From: CAYYKK01 sp046351395
Lineage (GTDB): Bacteria > Myxococcota_A > Polyangia > Polyangiales > Polyangiaceae
Length of the DNA stretch: 64,000 bases
Assembly (NCBI GenBank): GCA_046351395.1
Contig: JAXLYP010000003.1
Span: 186,001-250,000 of the forward strand
Direction: 5' to 3'
This document shows positions 49,440 through 58,536 of the stretch, in pieces. The notes under the pieces are model-generated. The model saw only the letters and a list, made by a program, of their open reading frames with translations, was not told where the DNA came from and ran no database searches. A program made the position numbers and the translations under genes. How positions within the stretch are numbered: position 1 is the stretch's first letter; every line of letters starts with the position of its first letter.

Positions 49440-52400
49440 ATGAGACACTCGAACACTTCGCGCTCGGCTGCGGCCTGGGTCGCGGTCGGCGCGATCACGA
49501 TCTCTCTATCCACGCTGGCGCACGGGTCCGCCCGCGCAGCAGACAATGAGGAATGCATCACCCCTGCGGCGGAGAAGGCCTTCGAGTGCCCCGCGCAGGC
49601 GAAGCGCCAGCGGGGCGGGAGCGTGAAGCGGGAGCTCTCCATCAAGCAGCCCCCGCCCCCGATGGCAAAACCCAAGGAGCCGAGCCCCGGAGCGCCAGAG
49701 GGCGTGAGCACGCACGAGCGGGACCAGCGCGCGAAGAACCGCGAGATCCGGTCGCAGCAGCTGCTCATCACCGAGATCCAGAACCTCGAGGCGCTCTTCG
49801 AAGACACCAAGGCGAACTCCCCCGACCGGCCGAAGCTCGCGCGGCGCATCGCGGAGTCGTACGTCGAGCTCGAGTCCTACGCGCTCCACGACCAGACCGA
49901 GGCGGACGTGGCGGCCGACGCGGCGGCTAAGCGGAAGGACACCCGCGCCGCCGAAGACGCGAGGGGGCACAGCAAGACGGCGAAGGCGGTCGTCGAGGCG
50001 TCCCGGAAGAGCGCCATCAAGTACTACAAGCTCCTGAAGGACGACTATCCCAACTATTGTCTGGTGACGAACGCCAGCGACCCGAAGCTCAGCACGGGCT
50101 GCGGCGACGAGGTCCTCTACTACCTCGCCTACGAGCACGAGCAGGGCAAGGACTTCGAGAAGGCGCGGAGCGTCTACCTCGAGCTCATCAAGTCCTGGCC
50201 GACGAGCCAGTACATCCCGAACGCCTACTTCGCGTTCGGCGAGCTCTTCTTCCAAGAGGCCTCGGAGGACCCCTCGAAGTGGTCGTTCGCGGAGCAGTCC
50301 TACCTCGAGGTCATCCGCTACCCGCCCCCGGGAAACAAGCTGTTCGGCGCCGCGAACTACAAGCTCGCGTACGTCTATTGGAACCAGGGCGACTACGCCA
50401 AGGCCATCTCGTCGTTCAAGGCGGTCGTCGACTACTCGAACCAATACGCCTCCCTCGCCGACGCGGCGCGCCTCGGCGCGAGCGCGCGCCGCGACCTCGT
50501 CCCCGTGTACGCGCAGTCGGGCGATCCGAAGAAGGCATACGCGTTCTTCGACCCGCTCTCCGGGGACTCAGGGGGCGCGCACGAGAAGACGTTCGCGATG
50601 ATGAACGACCTCGGCCTCGCCTACCTCGACATCGGCCACTACGCCGAGGCGATCGACGTCTACACCGACCTCGTCGCGCGGGATCGCAGCGAGCGGTCGT
50701 GCGACTATCAGGGCCACATCACCGAGGCGGGCCTCACGCTCGACTCAGGAGACAAGGAGAGCGCGAAGAGGCGCCTCGACAAGCAGCTCGAGACGTACAA
50801 GCAATTCGCCAAAGGCGGGTGGAGCGCGCCCGCGGTGAAGCGGTGCGGAAACACCACCGCGTACCTCCTCTCCGAGTCGGCCATGTCCTGGCACCTCGAG
50901 GCGGTCGGCGGGGACGTGAAGGGGACGGGCGACAAGCAGACGATGAAGCTCGCCGCGGACGTGTACGAGGCCGTCGCGTCGTCGTTCACGACGGAGGAGT
51001 TCAAGAGCTACGAGTTCCCCAAGATCGTGAAGGAGGACTGGCCGACGATCCCCAAGATCCGGTACCTGATGGCGGATCTGCTCTACTTCCAGAAGGACTG
51101 GAAGCGCTGCGGCCCCGCGTTCGACGCCGTGTTCGAGAGCGATCCCGAGGGCCCGGACGCGACGGAGTCCGCGTTCTCGGCGATGCTCTGCTACGAGAAC
51201 ATGTACGCCGCGGAGCACGCGGCGGGCGCCGATCGGGCGGGCACGGGGAACCTCGAGACGAGCGCGCTCTCGAGCACCGAGTCCACGGACGCCGCGAAGT
51301 TCGCGCCGCGACCGCTGACCGATACCCAGACCGGAATGGTGGGCGCGTTCACCCGGTATGTCTGCGCCGTCGAGCCGGACGCCTCGAGCCCGAAGGAGGA
51401 GATCACGCGCTACGCCGAGGTGAAGTTCGCCCGCGCGCGCCTGTACTTCGAGGCCCGACATTTCGAGGAGGCGGCCATCGGGTTTCGCGACGTCGCGATG
51501 AAGTATCCGAACGAGGAGGTGGGCATCTACGCGGGGCAGCTCTACCTCGAGTCCATCAACATCCTGCACTCCCACTCGGCACCCGCGCGCCCCGCGTGCG
51601 TCGACGCGATGGCGACGGACGTGCCCGAGCTCACGAAGCTCTACTGCGAGGGCTCGGGGAAGGGAGCCCACCCGGAGGAGTGCAAAGCGCTCGGCCAGGT
51701 GGCGCGCGACGTCGAGCGCCTCCACGCGGAGCGCATCTTCGATCGAGCCAACACCCACCCCGACACGCCTCAAGGCATCGAGGAGTTCCGCACGGCGGGA
51801 CAAATGTACCTCGACGTCTGGGAGAAGTACGGCAAGGCCCCCTGTGAGGCGAACGACGCGGCGGCCTGCGCGAAGAACGACGAAATCCTCGCGAACGCGG
51901 CGGAGTCGTTCCAGCACGCGCGCCTCGTGATGAAGGCCGTGACCGTCCGCAAGACGCTGATCGATCCCAAGTACCACCTCGACGACACCCCGCTCGCGAA
52001 GAAGGCCATCTACAAGATCGGCGCGAACTACCAGGCGATCGCGGTGTACGACGAAGCCGCTAGTTGGTTCGAGCGCTTCGCGGCCGAGAGCCCCACCCTC
52101 GACGAAGCAGGGACGTCCGCGTCCACCGCGCTGTCGGACGCCACGGTCCTCCGCCTCGGCCTCGGCCAGGAGGAGAAGGCCGTCGCGAACGCGGATCTCT
52201 TCAACAAGAACTACGGGTCCAAGAAGCCCGTCGACACGGCGCGCGTCGCGTTCGCCATCGCCGCGCACTTCGTCGAGAAGGAGGATTGGCCGAGCGCGAA
52301 GAAGCGGCTCGACGGGTCGCTCTCGCTGATCGACAAGAGCGCGCCGCTCGACGTCCAAATCCAGGCACACGCGATGATGGGACGCATCCATTCGCGCACC

Positions 52401-53162
52401 GGGAACGGCCCATCGGCCCGGACCGAGTACGAGAAGGTCCGGTCGATGTGGTCGAACCCCGAGGACGTCGTCCGGCGCATCGAGGCGACTGATCCGAGCG
52501 AGACGGAGGACGCGAAGCTCCGCCGCGTCGAGCGCGCGCTCACCGCGGTCGGCGAGGCTCTGTTCTACTTCGCCGAGGAGAAGCGGGCGATCGCGGACAA
52601 GATCGAGTTCCCGCGGTACACGGGGAGCGGCGAGCGCGCGGACGTGGAGAGCTTCGTGAAGACGAAGGTCGCGGACTGGATCAAGCGCAAGCGCCCGGCG
52701 ATCGACGACGCGGAGAAGGAGTACCTCAAGATCGTGAACCTGATGCCCGCCGCGCCGCCGCGCTGGGTCATCGCCGCGGGCTCGCGCGTGGGGCAGATGA
52801 AGAGCAAGTTCGTCGCCCAGTTCCGCGCAGCCCCGATCCCCAAGGAGTGGATGGGGAGCGGGCCGAGCGGGATCGGCGATCTCACCTGGGAGGAGATCCG
52901 CGGCGCGTACTACGACGAGCTCGACCGCGCGAGCGAGCCGATCAAGCTCGAGGCGAAGGGCGCCTACCAGACGTGCCTCAAGTACTCCGTCGATTATCGC
53001 TTCTTCGACGACTACTCGCGCACGTGTGAACAATGGCTGTCCGCGAACTATCCCTCGGAGTACCACCTGATCGACGAGTTCCGGTCCGCCTCGGATCGGG
53101 TGGGCTCGGGCCTCGACGAGCGGCCGCAAGCGCTCCTCGCGGACCAGACGCCCGCGCTCTGA
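49440..53162 (+). CDS. Large secreted TPR protein
   Basis: A 1240-residue protein with a signal peptide (AAAWVAVGAITISLSTLAHGSARA, cleavage before AD). The mature protein is almost all TPR/Sel1-like helical repeats, for example GKDFEKARSVYLELIKSWPT, WNQGDYAKAISSFKAVVDYS, IGHYAEAIDVYTDLVARDRS, ARHFEEAAIGFRDVAMKYPN and AIAVYDEAASWFERFAAESP. A charged Lys/Glu/Arg segment precedes the repeats (about 40-150). Size, periplasmic signal and TPR content recall the gliding-complex proteins GltD/AgmU of Myxococcus, but no gliding genes flank it, so this is only a suggestion. ATG 49440 follows AGAGGG; an in-frame ATG at 49419 is possible. Confidence 0.75.
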   Translation: MRHSNTSRSAAAWVAVGAITISLSTLAHGSARAADNEECITPAAEKAFECPAQAKRQRGGSVKRELSIKQPPPPMAKPKEPSPGAPEGVSTHERDQRAKNREIRSQQLLITEIQNLEALFEDTKANSPDRPKLARRIAESYVELESYALHDQTEADVAADAAAKRKDTRAAEDARGHSKTAKAVVEASRKSAIKYYKLLKDDYPNYCLVTNASDPKLSTGCGDEVLYYLAYEHEQGKDFEKARSVYLELIKSWPTSQYIPNAYFAFGELFFQEASEDPSKWSFAEQSYLEVIRYPPPGNKLFGAANYKLAYVYWNQGDYAKAISSFKAVVDYSNQYASLADAARLGASARRDLVPVYAQSGDPKKAYAFFDPLSGDSGGAHEKTFAMMNDLGLAYLDIGHYAEAIDVYTDLVARDRSERSCDYQGHITEAGLTLDSGDKESAKRRLDKQLETYKQFAKGGWSAPAVKRCGNTTAYLLSESAMSWHLEAVGGDVKGTGDKQTMKLAADVYEAVASSFTTEEFKSYEFPKIVKEDWPTIPKIRYLMADLLYFQKDWKRCGPAFDAVFESDPEGPDATESAFSAMLCYENMYAAEHAAGADRAGTGNLETSALSSTESTDAAKFAPRPLTDTQTGMVGAFTRYVCAVEPDASSPKEEITRYAEVKFARARLYFEARHFEEAAIGFRDVAMKYPNEEVGIYAGQLYLESINILHSHSAPARPACVDAMATDVPELTKLYCEGSGKGAHPEECKALGQVARDVERLHAERIFDRANTHPDTPQGIEEFRTAGQMYLDVWEKYGKAPCEANDAAACAKNDEILANAAESFQHARLVMKAVTVRKTLIDPKYHLDDTPLAKKAIYKIGANYQAIAVYDEAASWFERFAAESPTLDEAGTSASTALSDATVLRLGLGQEEKAVANADLFNKNYGSKKPVDTARVAFAIAAHFVEKEDWPSAKKRLDGSLSLIDKSAPLDVQIQAHAMMGRIHSRTGNGPSARTEYEKVRSMWSNPEDVVRRIEATDPSETEDAKLRRVERALTAVGEALFYFAEEKRAIADKIEFPRYTGSGERADVESFVKTKVADWIKRKRPAIDDAEKEYLKIVNLMPAAPPRWVIAAGSRVGQMKSKFVAQFRAAPIPKEWMGSGPSGIGDLTWEEIRGAYYDELDRASEPIKLEAKGAYQTCLKYSVDYRFFDDYSRTCEQWLSANYPSEYHLIDEFRSASDRVGSGLDERPQALLADQTPAL

Positions 53163-53202
53163 AGGAGGACCCTCGGGGCGACCGCACGAGTACCATGAGG
53201 CG

Positions 53203-54843
53203 ATGCGCCCCTCCGTCCCGTTCGCGTTCGCGCTCCTCGCGGCGCTCGTCGGCTGTGACGACGACCCCGTGACGACCGGCTCCGGGTCGAGCGGTTCGAG
53301 CACCAGCACGGGCTCGATGGGCTCGACGACGCTCACCCTCCCGCAGTTCGTCCACGGCGCCGCCTACGTCGACGGCGCGCTGAACCCGAGCGCACCCATC
53401 GTCGTCGCGGCGATGGGCACGGCTCCGGAGGCGGTCGAGGTCTCGGTGGACGGCGTGGTCAGCGCGGCGACGGCCGACGGCGATCGCTTCGTCGCGACGG
53501 TCGACGCCGCCGCACTCGCGGACGGGAAACATCCTCTGGTCGTGACGGCGAAGATCGGAGGCGCCCCGGTCGCGACCCTCGAGGCATCGCTCACGTCGGC
53601 GAAGGGCAGCCTCCCGTACACGACCTTCGCGAAGGACGGCCCCGCGTACGGGGGACACCTCGTGCACGACGCGGCGGAGGACGCGCTCTACCACTCCTGG
53701 ATCAGCATCGTCGGCGGCAAGCACCAGCTCTCGATGAACCGATTGGATGGCGCGTTCGAGCGGCTCGACGCGAGCGACACGATCCTCAACGCGCCGGGGG
53801 ACGAGCCCTTGAACGGCTACACGGCCTTCGGGCCCGGGGGCATCGGCGTCGTCTATCGGACGGCAAAGGCGGGCGATCCCCACTGGTCCGTGAAGCTGCG
53901 CGTCGTCGACAAGACGGGCGCGGAGAAGGTCCCCGCGCAGGATCTCACGGGCGATGGCGCCTCGTTCTCGATGCAGCAGGCGGGCGCGGACGCGAACGGG
54001 TTCTCCGCGGCGTGGCTCCACATCACCCCCACCACCGATCCCAACGCTCCGCCCCCGGTCGAGGTGCGCTTCGCGCGGTTCGACACGACGAAGGGCACGC
54101 TTTCGGGCCCCATCACCCTCGACGCGGACGGCCCCGACGCGGGAGACGGACCCCAGCGGCTCGAGCCGCTCGGCGAGCTCGGGGTCGCATGCAACGCGAC
54201 GATCTGCCTCGTCTCGTACTCTCGCCAAAAGTTCGACTCGCTCGTCGCCCCCAACGTCCCGAAGCTCTACCTCGCGACCGTCGACCTCGCGACCGGCGGG
54301 ATGGTGGGCTCGCCCGTCGCCGTCGCAGACAAAAGCTGGGACACGCAGCTCTTCGGCCACCACCTCGTCGCCCTCGCGGATGGATCGTTCCGCCTCATCT
54401 ACACGGCGAACGACACGAAGGCGGCCGTCACCCCGAAGTCCCCGTGCGACGAGACGCTCGAGCGCGATCTGCTGAACGCGGTCGACCTCGACGCGACCGG
54501 CAAGATCGTGGGTCGCCGCGTGGTCTTCGATTTCGAGGGGTCCCGCCAATACCCCCGCATCGCCCCGCACCCCGCCGGGTTCGCGATGCTCTGGGAGGAT
54601 CAGCGCAGCGAGTGTGGACCGAACGGACACATCCGAATGGCGGTCAACGTCGGCCCCCCCGGCCTCGACGCGCTCCTCGATCCGTACGTCGAGCTCCCTG
54701 GCTCCGTCGGCCTCCCACCGGAGGATCCCACGCTCGCGACCGTTGGTACGAACGTACTCCTCGGCTGGTCCGACAACCGGCATGGAAACGGCCTGCTCGA
54801 TCCGAAGAACGAGATCTTCCTCGACACGTACTGGCGCCCATGA
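53203..54843 (+). CDS. Beta-propeller-like lipoprotein coupled to an esterase
   Basis: A 546-residue lipoprotein (LAALVGCDDD, Ser/Thr/Gly tether). An N-terminal Ig-like domain (about 45-130, PIVVAAMGTAPEAVEVSVDG) precedes repeated blades such as YHSWISIVGGKHQLSMNRLD, GGIGVVYRTAKAGDPHWSVK and GFAMLWEDQRSECGPNGHIR, ending LLGWSDNRHGNGLLDPKNEI. It resembles BNR/sialidase-type propellers without catalytic residues. It overlaps the esterase gene by 4 bp (ATGA), so the two are made together and may act as binding and catalytic partners. Confidence 0.68.
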   Translation: MRPSVPFAFALLAALVGCDDDPVTTGSGSSGSSTSTGSMGSTTLTLPQFVHGAAYVDGALNPSAPIVVAAMGTAPEAVEVSVDGVVSAATADGDRFVATVDAAALADGKHPLVVTAKIGGAPVATLEASLTSAKGSLPYTTFAKDGPAYGGHLVHDAAEDALYHSWISIVGGKHQLSMNRLDGAFERLDASDTILNAPGDEPLNGYTAFGPGGIGVVYRTAKAGDPHWSVKLRVVDKTGAEKVPAQDLTGDGASFSMQQAGADANGFSAAWLHITPTTDPNAPPPVEVRFARFDTTKGTLSGPITLDADGPDAGDGPQRLEPLGELGVACNATICLVSYSRQKFDSLVAPNVPKLYLATVDLATGGMVGSPVAVADKSWDTQLFGHHLVALADGSFRLIYTANDTKAAVTPKSPCDETLERDLLNAVDLDATGKIVGRRVVFDFEGSRQYPRIAPHPAGFAMLWEDQRSECGPNGHIRMAVNVGPPGLDALLDPYVELPGSVGLPPEDPTLATVGTNVLLGWSDNRHGNGLLDPKNEIFLDTYWRP

Positions 54844-55811
54844 GGGCCCTCCGCGCGCTCGGAGGGTGCGCCGTCGCAGCCCTGCTCTCGTCGTGCGACG
54901 ACGCTCCGGCGACCTCCGCCACGAGCTCCTCGAGCACCGGCCGAGCGGTCGCGTGTGGCTCGCGCAGCGGCATGCGGGGGCTCACCCATCGGTCCGTGAC
55001 CGTCGGCGGGAAGGAGCGGACCTTCGAGGTGTATCTCCCCGAGGCGATCCCTCCCACGGCCCCCATCGCCTTCGTCTCGGTGCACCACGGGTACCTGCAG
55101 AGCGGCGAAGAGATGCGCGTCCTCACGCGGTATACGGAGCTCGCAGACAAAGAGGGCTTCGCCCTCGTCTTCCCGGACGGCGAGGCCGGGCCGAACACGT
55201 TCGGCCCGCCCTGGAACATCGGCGACGACGTCTGCCCGAGCGCGACCGGGATCACGCCCGTCGGCGACGGGGATGACTTCGGGCTCCTCGACGCGATGAA
55301 AGCGTCCGTCGCGCCCGACCAATGCCTGGACGAGGCGCACGTGTTCGTCACGGGATTCTCCATGGGTGGATACTTCTCGCACCACGCCGCGTGCCTGCGG
55401 GACGACGTCCGCTCGGCCGCGCCCCACTCGGGCGGGACGGCGCACGATCTTGCGGCCTGCACGACCGGGCACAAGCCGATGATCATCTTCCACGGTGACG
55501 CGGATCCGCTCATCCCCGCGGGGTGCGACGATCCGGGCGCGACGAACACGCCGGATGGTTTCACGCCCTCCGCCGCGGCGTGGGCCGCCCGGAACGGCTG
55601 CGCCGCCACGTCCACGGTCATCCCCATCAAGAACGGCGAATGTCTGCTCTACGACGGCTGCCCCCCGGACGGCCAGGTCGAGCTCTGCAGGTTCAAGGGC
55701 ATGGAGCACTGCTGGGCGGGCGGCGACCCCAACGTCGGCAGCGACGCGTGCCCCGACTACGAGCGCGCGACGGAGCTCACTTGGGCGTTTTGGAAGAAGT
55801 ACGCCTGGTGA
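54840..55811 (+). CDS. PHB-depolymerase/feruloyl-esterase-like lipoprotein (LpqC type)
   Basis: A 323-residue secreted esterase: lipobox LLSSCDD, then a short tether. The hydrolase core shows FVSVHHGYLQSGEEMRVLTR (oxyanion region), VFPDGEAGPNTFGPPWNIGD, the nucleophile elbow VFVTGFSMGGYFSHHAACLR, IIFHGDADPLIP (Asp) and KGMEHCWAGGDPNVG (His). Multiple Cys fit disulfides. It likely cleaves polyester, phenolic or polysaccharide esters outside the cell. Start overlaps the preceding gene. Confidence 0.85.
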   Translation: MRALRALGGCAVAALLSSCDDAPATSATSSSSTGRAVACGSRSGMRGLTHRSVTVGGKERTFEVYLPEAIPPTAPIAFVSVHHGYLQSGEEMRVLTRYTELADKEGFALVFPDGEAGPNTFGPPWNIGDDVCPSATGITPVGDGDDFGLLDAMKASVAPDQCLDEAHVFVTGFSMGGYFSHHAACLRDDVRSAAPHSGGTAHDLAACTTGHKPMIIFHGDADPLIPAGCDDPGATNTPDGFTPSAAAWAARNGCAATSTVIPIKNGECLLYDGCPPDGQVELCRFKGMEHCWAGGDPNVGSDACPDYERATELTWAFWKKYAW

Positions 55812-55838
55812 TTCGGACGATCCCGCCCGCCGATGCGC

Positions 55839-57272
55839 TCAGCGCGAGAACGCTTTGGTGAGGAACGCGCGCGTCACCGTGTTGCCCGCGCGCTCGGCCT
55901 TGGCGTTCGCCTCCGGGGTCCCGCCGACCACGAAGTAGAGGTGGAAGTCGGCGCTGTAATAGCTGTCCGACCCGAGCGTCGAAGAGCCCGGCGGGAACGA
56001 GATGAAATGTCCCGCGCCGGGGTAACAGTGGTTCTCGTCGGCGAACTTCGCGGCGTGCCCCGACGCGACCAGCTTGTCGTACGCCACGTCCGCGAGGACG
56101 CAGCTCGGCCAGAGCTGATCGTCCTCTCCCCCGAGGAGGAGTACGGGCCCCATCGCGCTCTCGATCGGGATCCGCGCCGCCTCGAGCTCGGCGGGCGTCG
56201 CCGCGGCGATGTCCTCGAGGAAGACATTGCGTCCATTGTAATACGTCTTTCCGTTCTCCGTGTACTCGACGGGGAGCGCGCCCGAGTAGGGCACCTGCGG
56301 GAGGGGAGCGCCACCGAGCGTCCACGCCGGAGCGTCGACGTTCGCGACCGAACCCCAGACATATCCGCTCGGGATCTGGGCGACGACCGCGCGCACGAGC
56401 TCCGGGTAATGGGCGCCGAGGAGCAGCGCGAGCTCGCCTCCCCGAGACCCTCCCATGACGGCGATCTTGGTCGCATCCACGTCCGGCTGCGACGCGAGGA
56501 GATCCAGATCGCTCTTCAGGATCTCGAGCGGCACGCTGTCGAGCTCCGCGGGCAACCCGTCGGCGCCGAAGTAGCCCACGCCGAACGCGACATACCCGAG
56601 CTGAGCCAGATAGTAGGCGAAGAACCGCCCCGTGGATGTTCCGCCCTCCGAGCCACCGAAGACCAGGATCGCGGGCCGCTTCGCGGAGCCACCGTCCTGC
56701 GGACGGGTGAGGAAGCCGACGCGCGTCCCGTCGTGGACCTCGGTGACGTCGACCCCGTCGTTCACGGGGCGTCGGTGGAGCGCGCCGGTGGCGAGCGGCT
56801 CGCCCGAGGTCGCGTCCGTCACGTCCAGCGTCACGTCGAACACGGGCTTCGCGACGGGAGCCGCGGACCAGAACGGACCGTCCAGATCCGCGCTCGCCCA
56901 GCTCCCGTTCGACGGCGCGTCGCGACCCGTGTCGATCGTCCCCTTCATGTCCGCGGTGAACTCGCCGAACGATCCGAGCGAGGAGAAGTCGAGCTTCACG
57001 CGGCGCCCAGGCGCGAGGTTCTCGACGACGACGCGCACCGGATCGCCCCACCGCACGGAGGTCGATTCGACCTCCTGCGATCCCTCCACCTCGGGCGACG
57101 GGTTCGTGAAGAACCGAACCTCCGCGCTCGGACCACCGCCACCAGCGCCCCCGGTCGCTGCGGCCGACGACGCAGAGGAGTCCGACGTGGGGGTCGCGGG
57201 GGTCGCCGCGTCGTCACAGGCGACGGTCAGGGCCGCGAGGCCCGCTAGAAAGTGAACTCCCGAGGCGCGCAT
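55839..57272 (-). CDS. BAAT-like acyl thioester hydrolase, secreted lipoprotein
   Basis: A 477-residue lipoprotein (LAALTVACDD, Ser/Ala/Gly tether). An N-terminal beta-sandwich (about 50-200) matches the acyl-CoA thioester hydrolase/BAAT N-domain (WGDPVRVVVENLAPGRRVKL). A C-terminal alpha/beta hydrolase follows (about 205-477) with ILVFGGSEGG, AVMGGSRGGELALLLG (nucleophile Ser), VLLLGGEDDQLWPSC (Asp) and NHCYPGAGH (His). Mammalian relatives act on acyl-CoA; here the export signal points to an extracytoplasmic ester or thioester substrate. Confidence 0.82.
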   Translation of the reverse strand: MRASGVHFLAGLAALTVACDDAATPATPTSDSSASSAAATGGAGGGGPSAEVRFFTNPSPEVEGSQEVESTSVRWGDPVRVVVENLAPGRRVKLDFSSLGSFGEFTADMKGTIDTGRDAPSNGSWASADLDGPFWSAAPVAKPVFDVTLDVTDATSGEPLATGALHRRPVNDGVDVTEVHDGTRVGFLTRPQDGGSAKRPAILVFGGSEGGTSTGRFFAYYLAQLGYVAFGVGYFGADGLPAELDSVPLEILKSDLDLLASQPDVDATKIAVMGGSRGGELALLLGAHYPELVRAVVAQIPSGYVWGSVANVDAPAWTLGGAPLPQVPYSGALPVEYTENGKTYYNGRNVFLEDIAAATPAELEAARIPIESAMGPVLLLGGEDDQLWPSCVLADVAYDKLVASGHAAKFADENHCYPGAGHFISFPPGSSTLGSDSYYSADFHLYFVVGGTPEANAKAERAGNTVTRAFLTKAFSR

Positions 57273-57302
57273 GCAGGCTGCGCCAGCAAGGAGCGCGCCC
57301 CT

Positions 57303-57932
57303 CTAGAACGTGCCGTAAATCCCGATGCCGCCGGTCGTCGGCGTCACGATCGGAGCGATCCGCAGCGTCTCGATCAACCGCTTCGACGAGGCTTCCTTCG
57401 GCGCCGCGCTCGGATCCGCGTTGGGGTCGACCTTCCCGGGCGCCTCCGTCGTCATGAAGATCCCCTCGCCGATCAGCGGGAGACCCGCGACCTGGACGAG
57501 CCCGCTCAGGACCTCGAGCACGCTCCGCACGTAGATCGTGGCGCCGCAGCTCCCGTCCGCCTCGATCAGGTCGGCCGAGCAGTCGTTCTTCGCGAGCGCG
57601 ATCCACGGCCCCACGATGGGGATCTTCAACGTGTCGGAGCCCGGGACCTCGGGCCAGCCGAACCCCGCCGAGAGGGACGCGACGTACGCCCCGATCGTCA
57701 GCGTAGAGCCGCCGAGGATCAGCCCCCAGCGGACGCCGCGCGGCGGGTACCGCATCACGTTCGGATCCGGCTCGTCGTCCGCTGGCTTCGCGGTGTCCGC
57801 GCTGCTGGGCGCGGGGTCACCCTCGGCCTTGGAGGCCGGCGCGACGCGGGACGGCGCAGCGGGTTCGTCCGCGCGCGCGATTCCCGGCGCGAGCGCGCCG
57901 GCGAGGAGGAGGGTTCCGAGGAGCTTCTGCAT
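57303..57932 (-). CDS. Small secreted membrane-associated protein
   Basis: A 209-residue protein with a signal peptide (LLGTLLLAGALAPGIARADE) and an Ala/Pro/Asp-rich region to about residue 60. Gly-rich hydrophobic segments follow (RWGLILGGSTLTIGAYVASL, VRSVLEVLSGLVQVAGLPLI), ending TPTTGGIGIYGTF. The hydrophobic stretches could insert in a membrane; the C-terminal aromatic residue is compatible with outer-membrane assembly. Function unknown. It is 30 bp downstream of the BAAT-like stop region and in line with the TonB-like gene upstream. Confidence 0.58.
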   Translation of the reverse strand: MQKLLGTLLLAGALAPGIARADEPAAPSRVAPASKAEGDPAPSSADTAKPADDEPDPNVMRYPPRGVRWGLILGGSTLTIGAYVASLSAGFGWPEVPGSDTLKIPIVGPWIALAKNDCSADLIEADGSCGATIYVRSVLEVLSGLVQVAGLPLIGEGIFMTTEAPGKVDPNADPSAAPKEASSKRLIETLRIAPIVTPTTGGIGIYGTF

Positions 57933-57965
57933 GGCCTGCTTCGGGCGCGCGGAGGAGCCGCGGGC

Positions 57966-58481
57966 CTACTTCTTCGGCTTCGGCGTGTCCGTCTTGGGCT
58001 TGTCGATCTTGATCGTCGTCGGCACGGTGAGGGGCGCCCCGTCGAACTTGAGGACGATCTGCGTGTCGAACGCCTTCTTGATGCACGCCTCGAGCTCGCT
58101 GCCCGCGAACGGCGCACCGACCTCGACGTTGCTCACGTGGCCGGTCGATCCGTCGAACGTGACCTTCACCTCGCCCTCGCCGGTCGTCTTCGCGCTCGGG
58201 ACGCTCGCGAAGCACTGCTTCGAGCTGTCGACGCCCGTCTTGATCGCGCCGCGAATCGAATCCTTCTGCTCGTCGTTCATGTCGCCGGTGGCGCCGCCCC
58301 CGGTCGTCGCCTCGGAGGTGTGCTTCGGCGGGCCGTCACCAAAGGGGTTCTCCGAGACCGCGGACAGCGGTACGAGGATGTCGTCCATCCCGTCCGTGGT
58401 CTGCGGGCTGCTGCACGCCGCGATGACGATGGAGCCCCCACCGAAGACGGCCAATGCCACTGCGATCGCTATCCTCGACAT
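57966..58481 (-). CDS. TonB/AgmX C-terminal-like lipoprotein
   Basis: A 171-residue lipoprotein (GSIVIAACSS). After a Gly/Thr-rich linker, the C-terminal domain reads SIRGAIKTGVDSSKQCFASV, then GEGEVKVTFDGSTGHVSNVE and LEACIKKAFDTQIVLKFDG. This is the pattern of the AgmX/PglI/TonB-like domain of myxobacterial proteins: one CF/CY, a G-x-V strand and a later C-I. These domains bind partner proteins in the periplasm. A Pro/Lys-rich tail ends the protein. The start chosen places the signal at the N-terminus. Confidence 0.7.
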   Translation of the reverse strand: MSRIAIAVALAVFGGGSIVIAACSSPQTTDGMDDILVPLSAVSENPFGDGPPKHTSEATTGGGATGDMNDEQKDSIRGAIKTGVDSSKQCFASVPSAKTTGEGEVKVTFDGSTGHVSNVEVGAPFAGSELEACIKKAFDTQIVLKFDGAPLTVPTTIKIDKPKTDTPKPKK

Positions 58482-58536
58482 CCCAACCTCCGCTCGAACC
58501 CCAAAGCGGGGCGACCTTACACGACTTGGACGCGAG

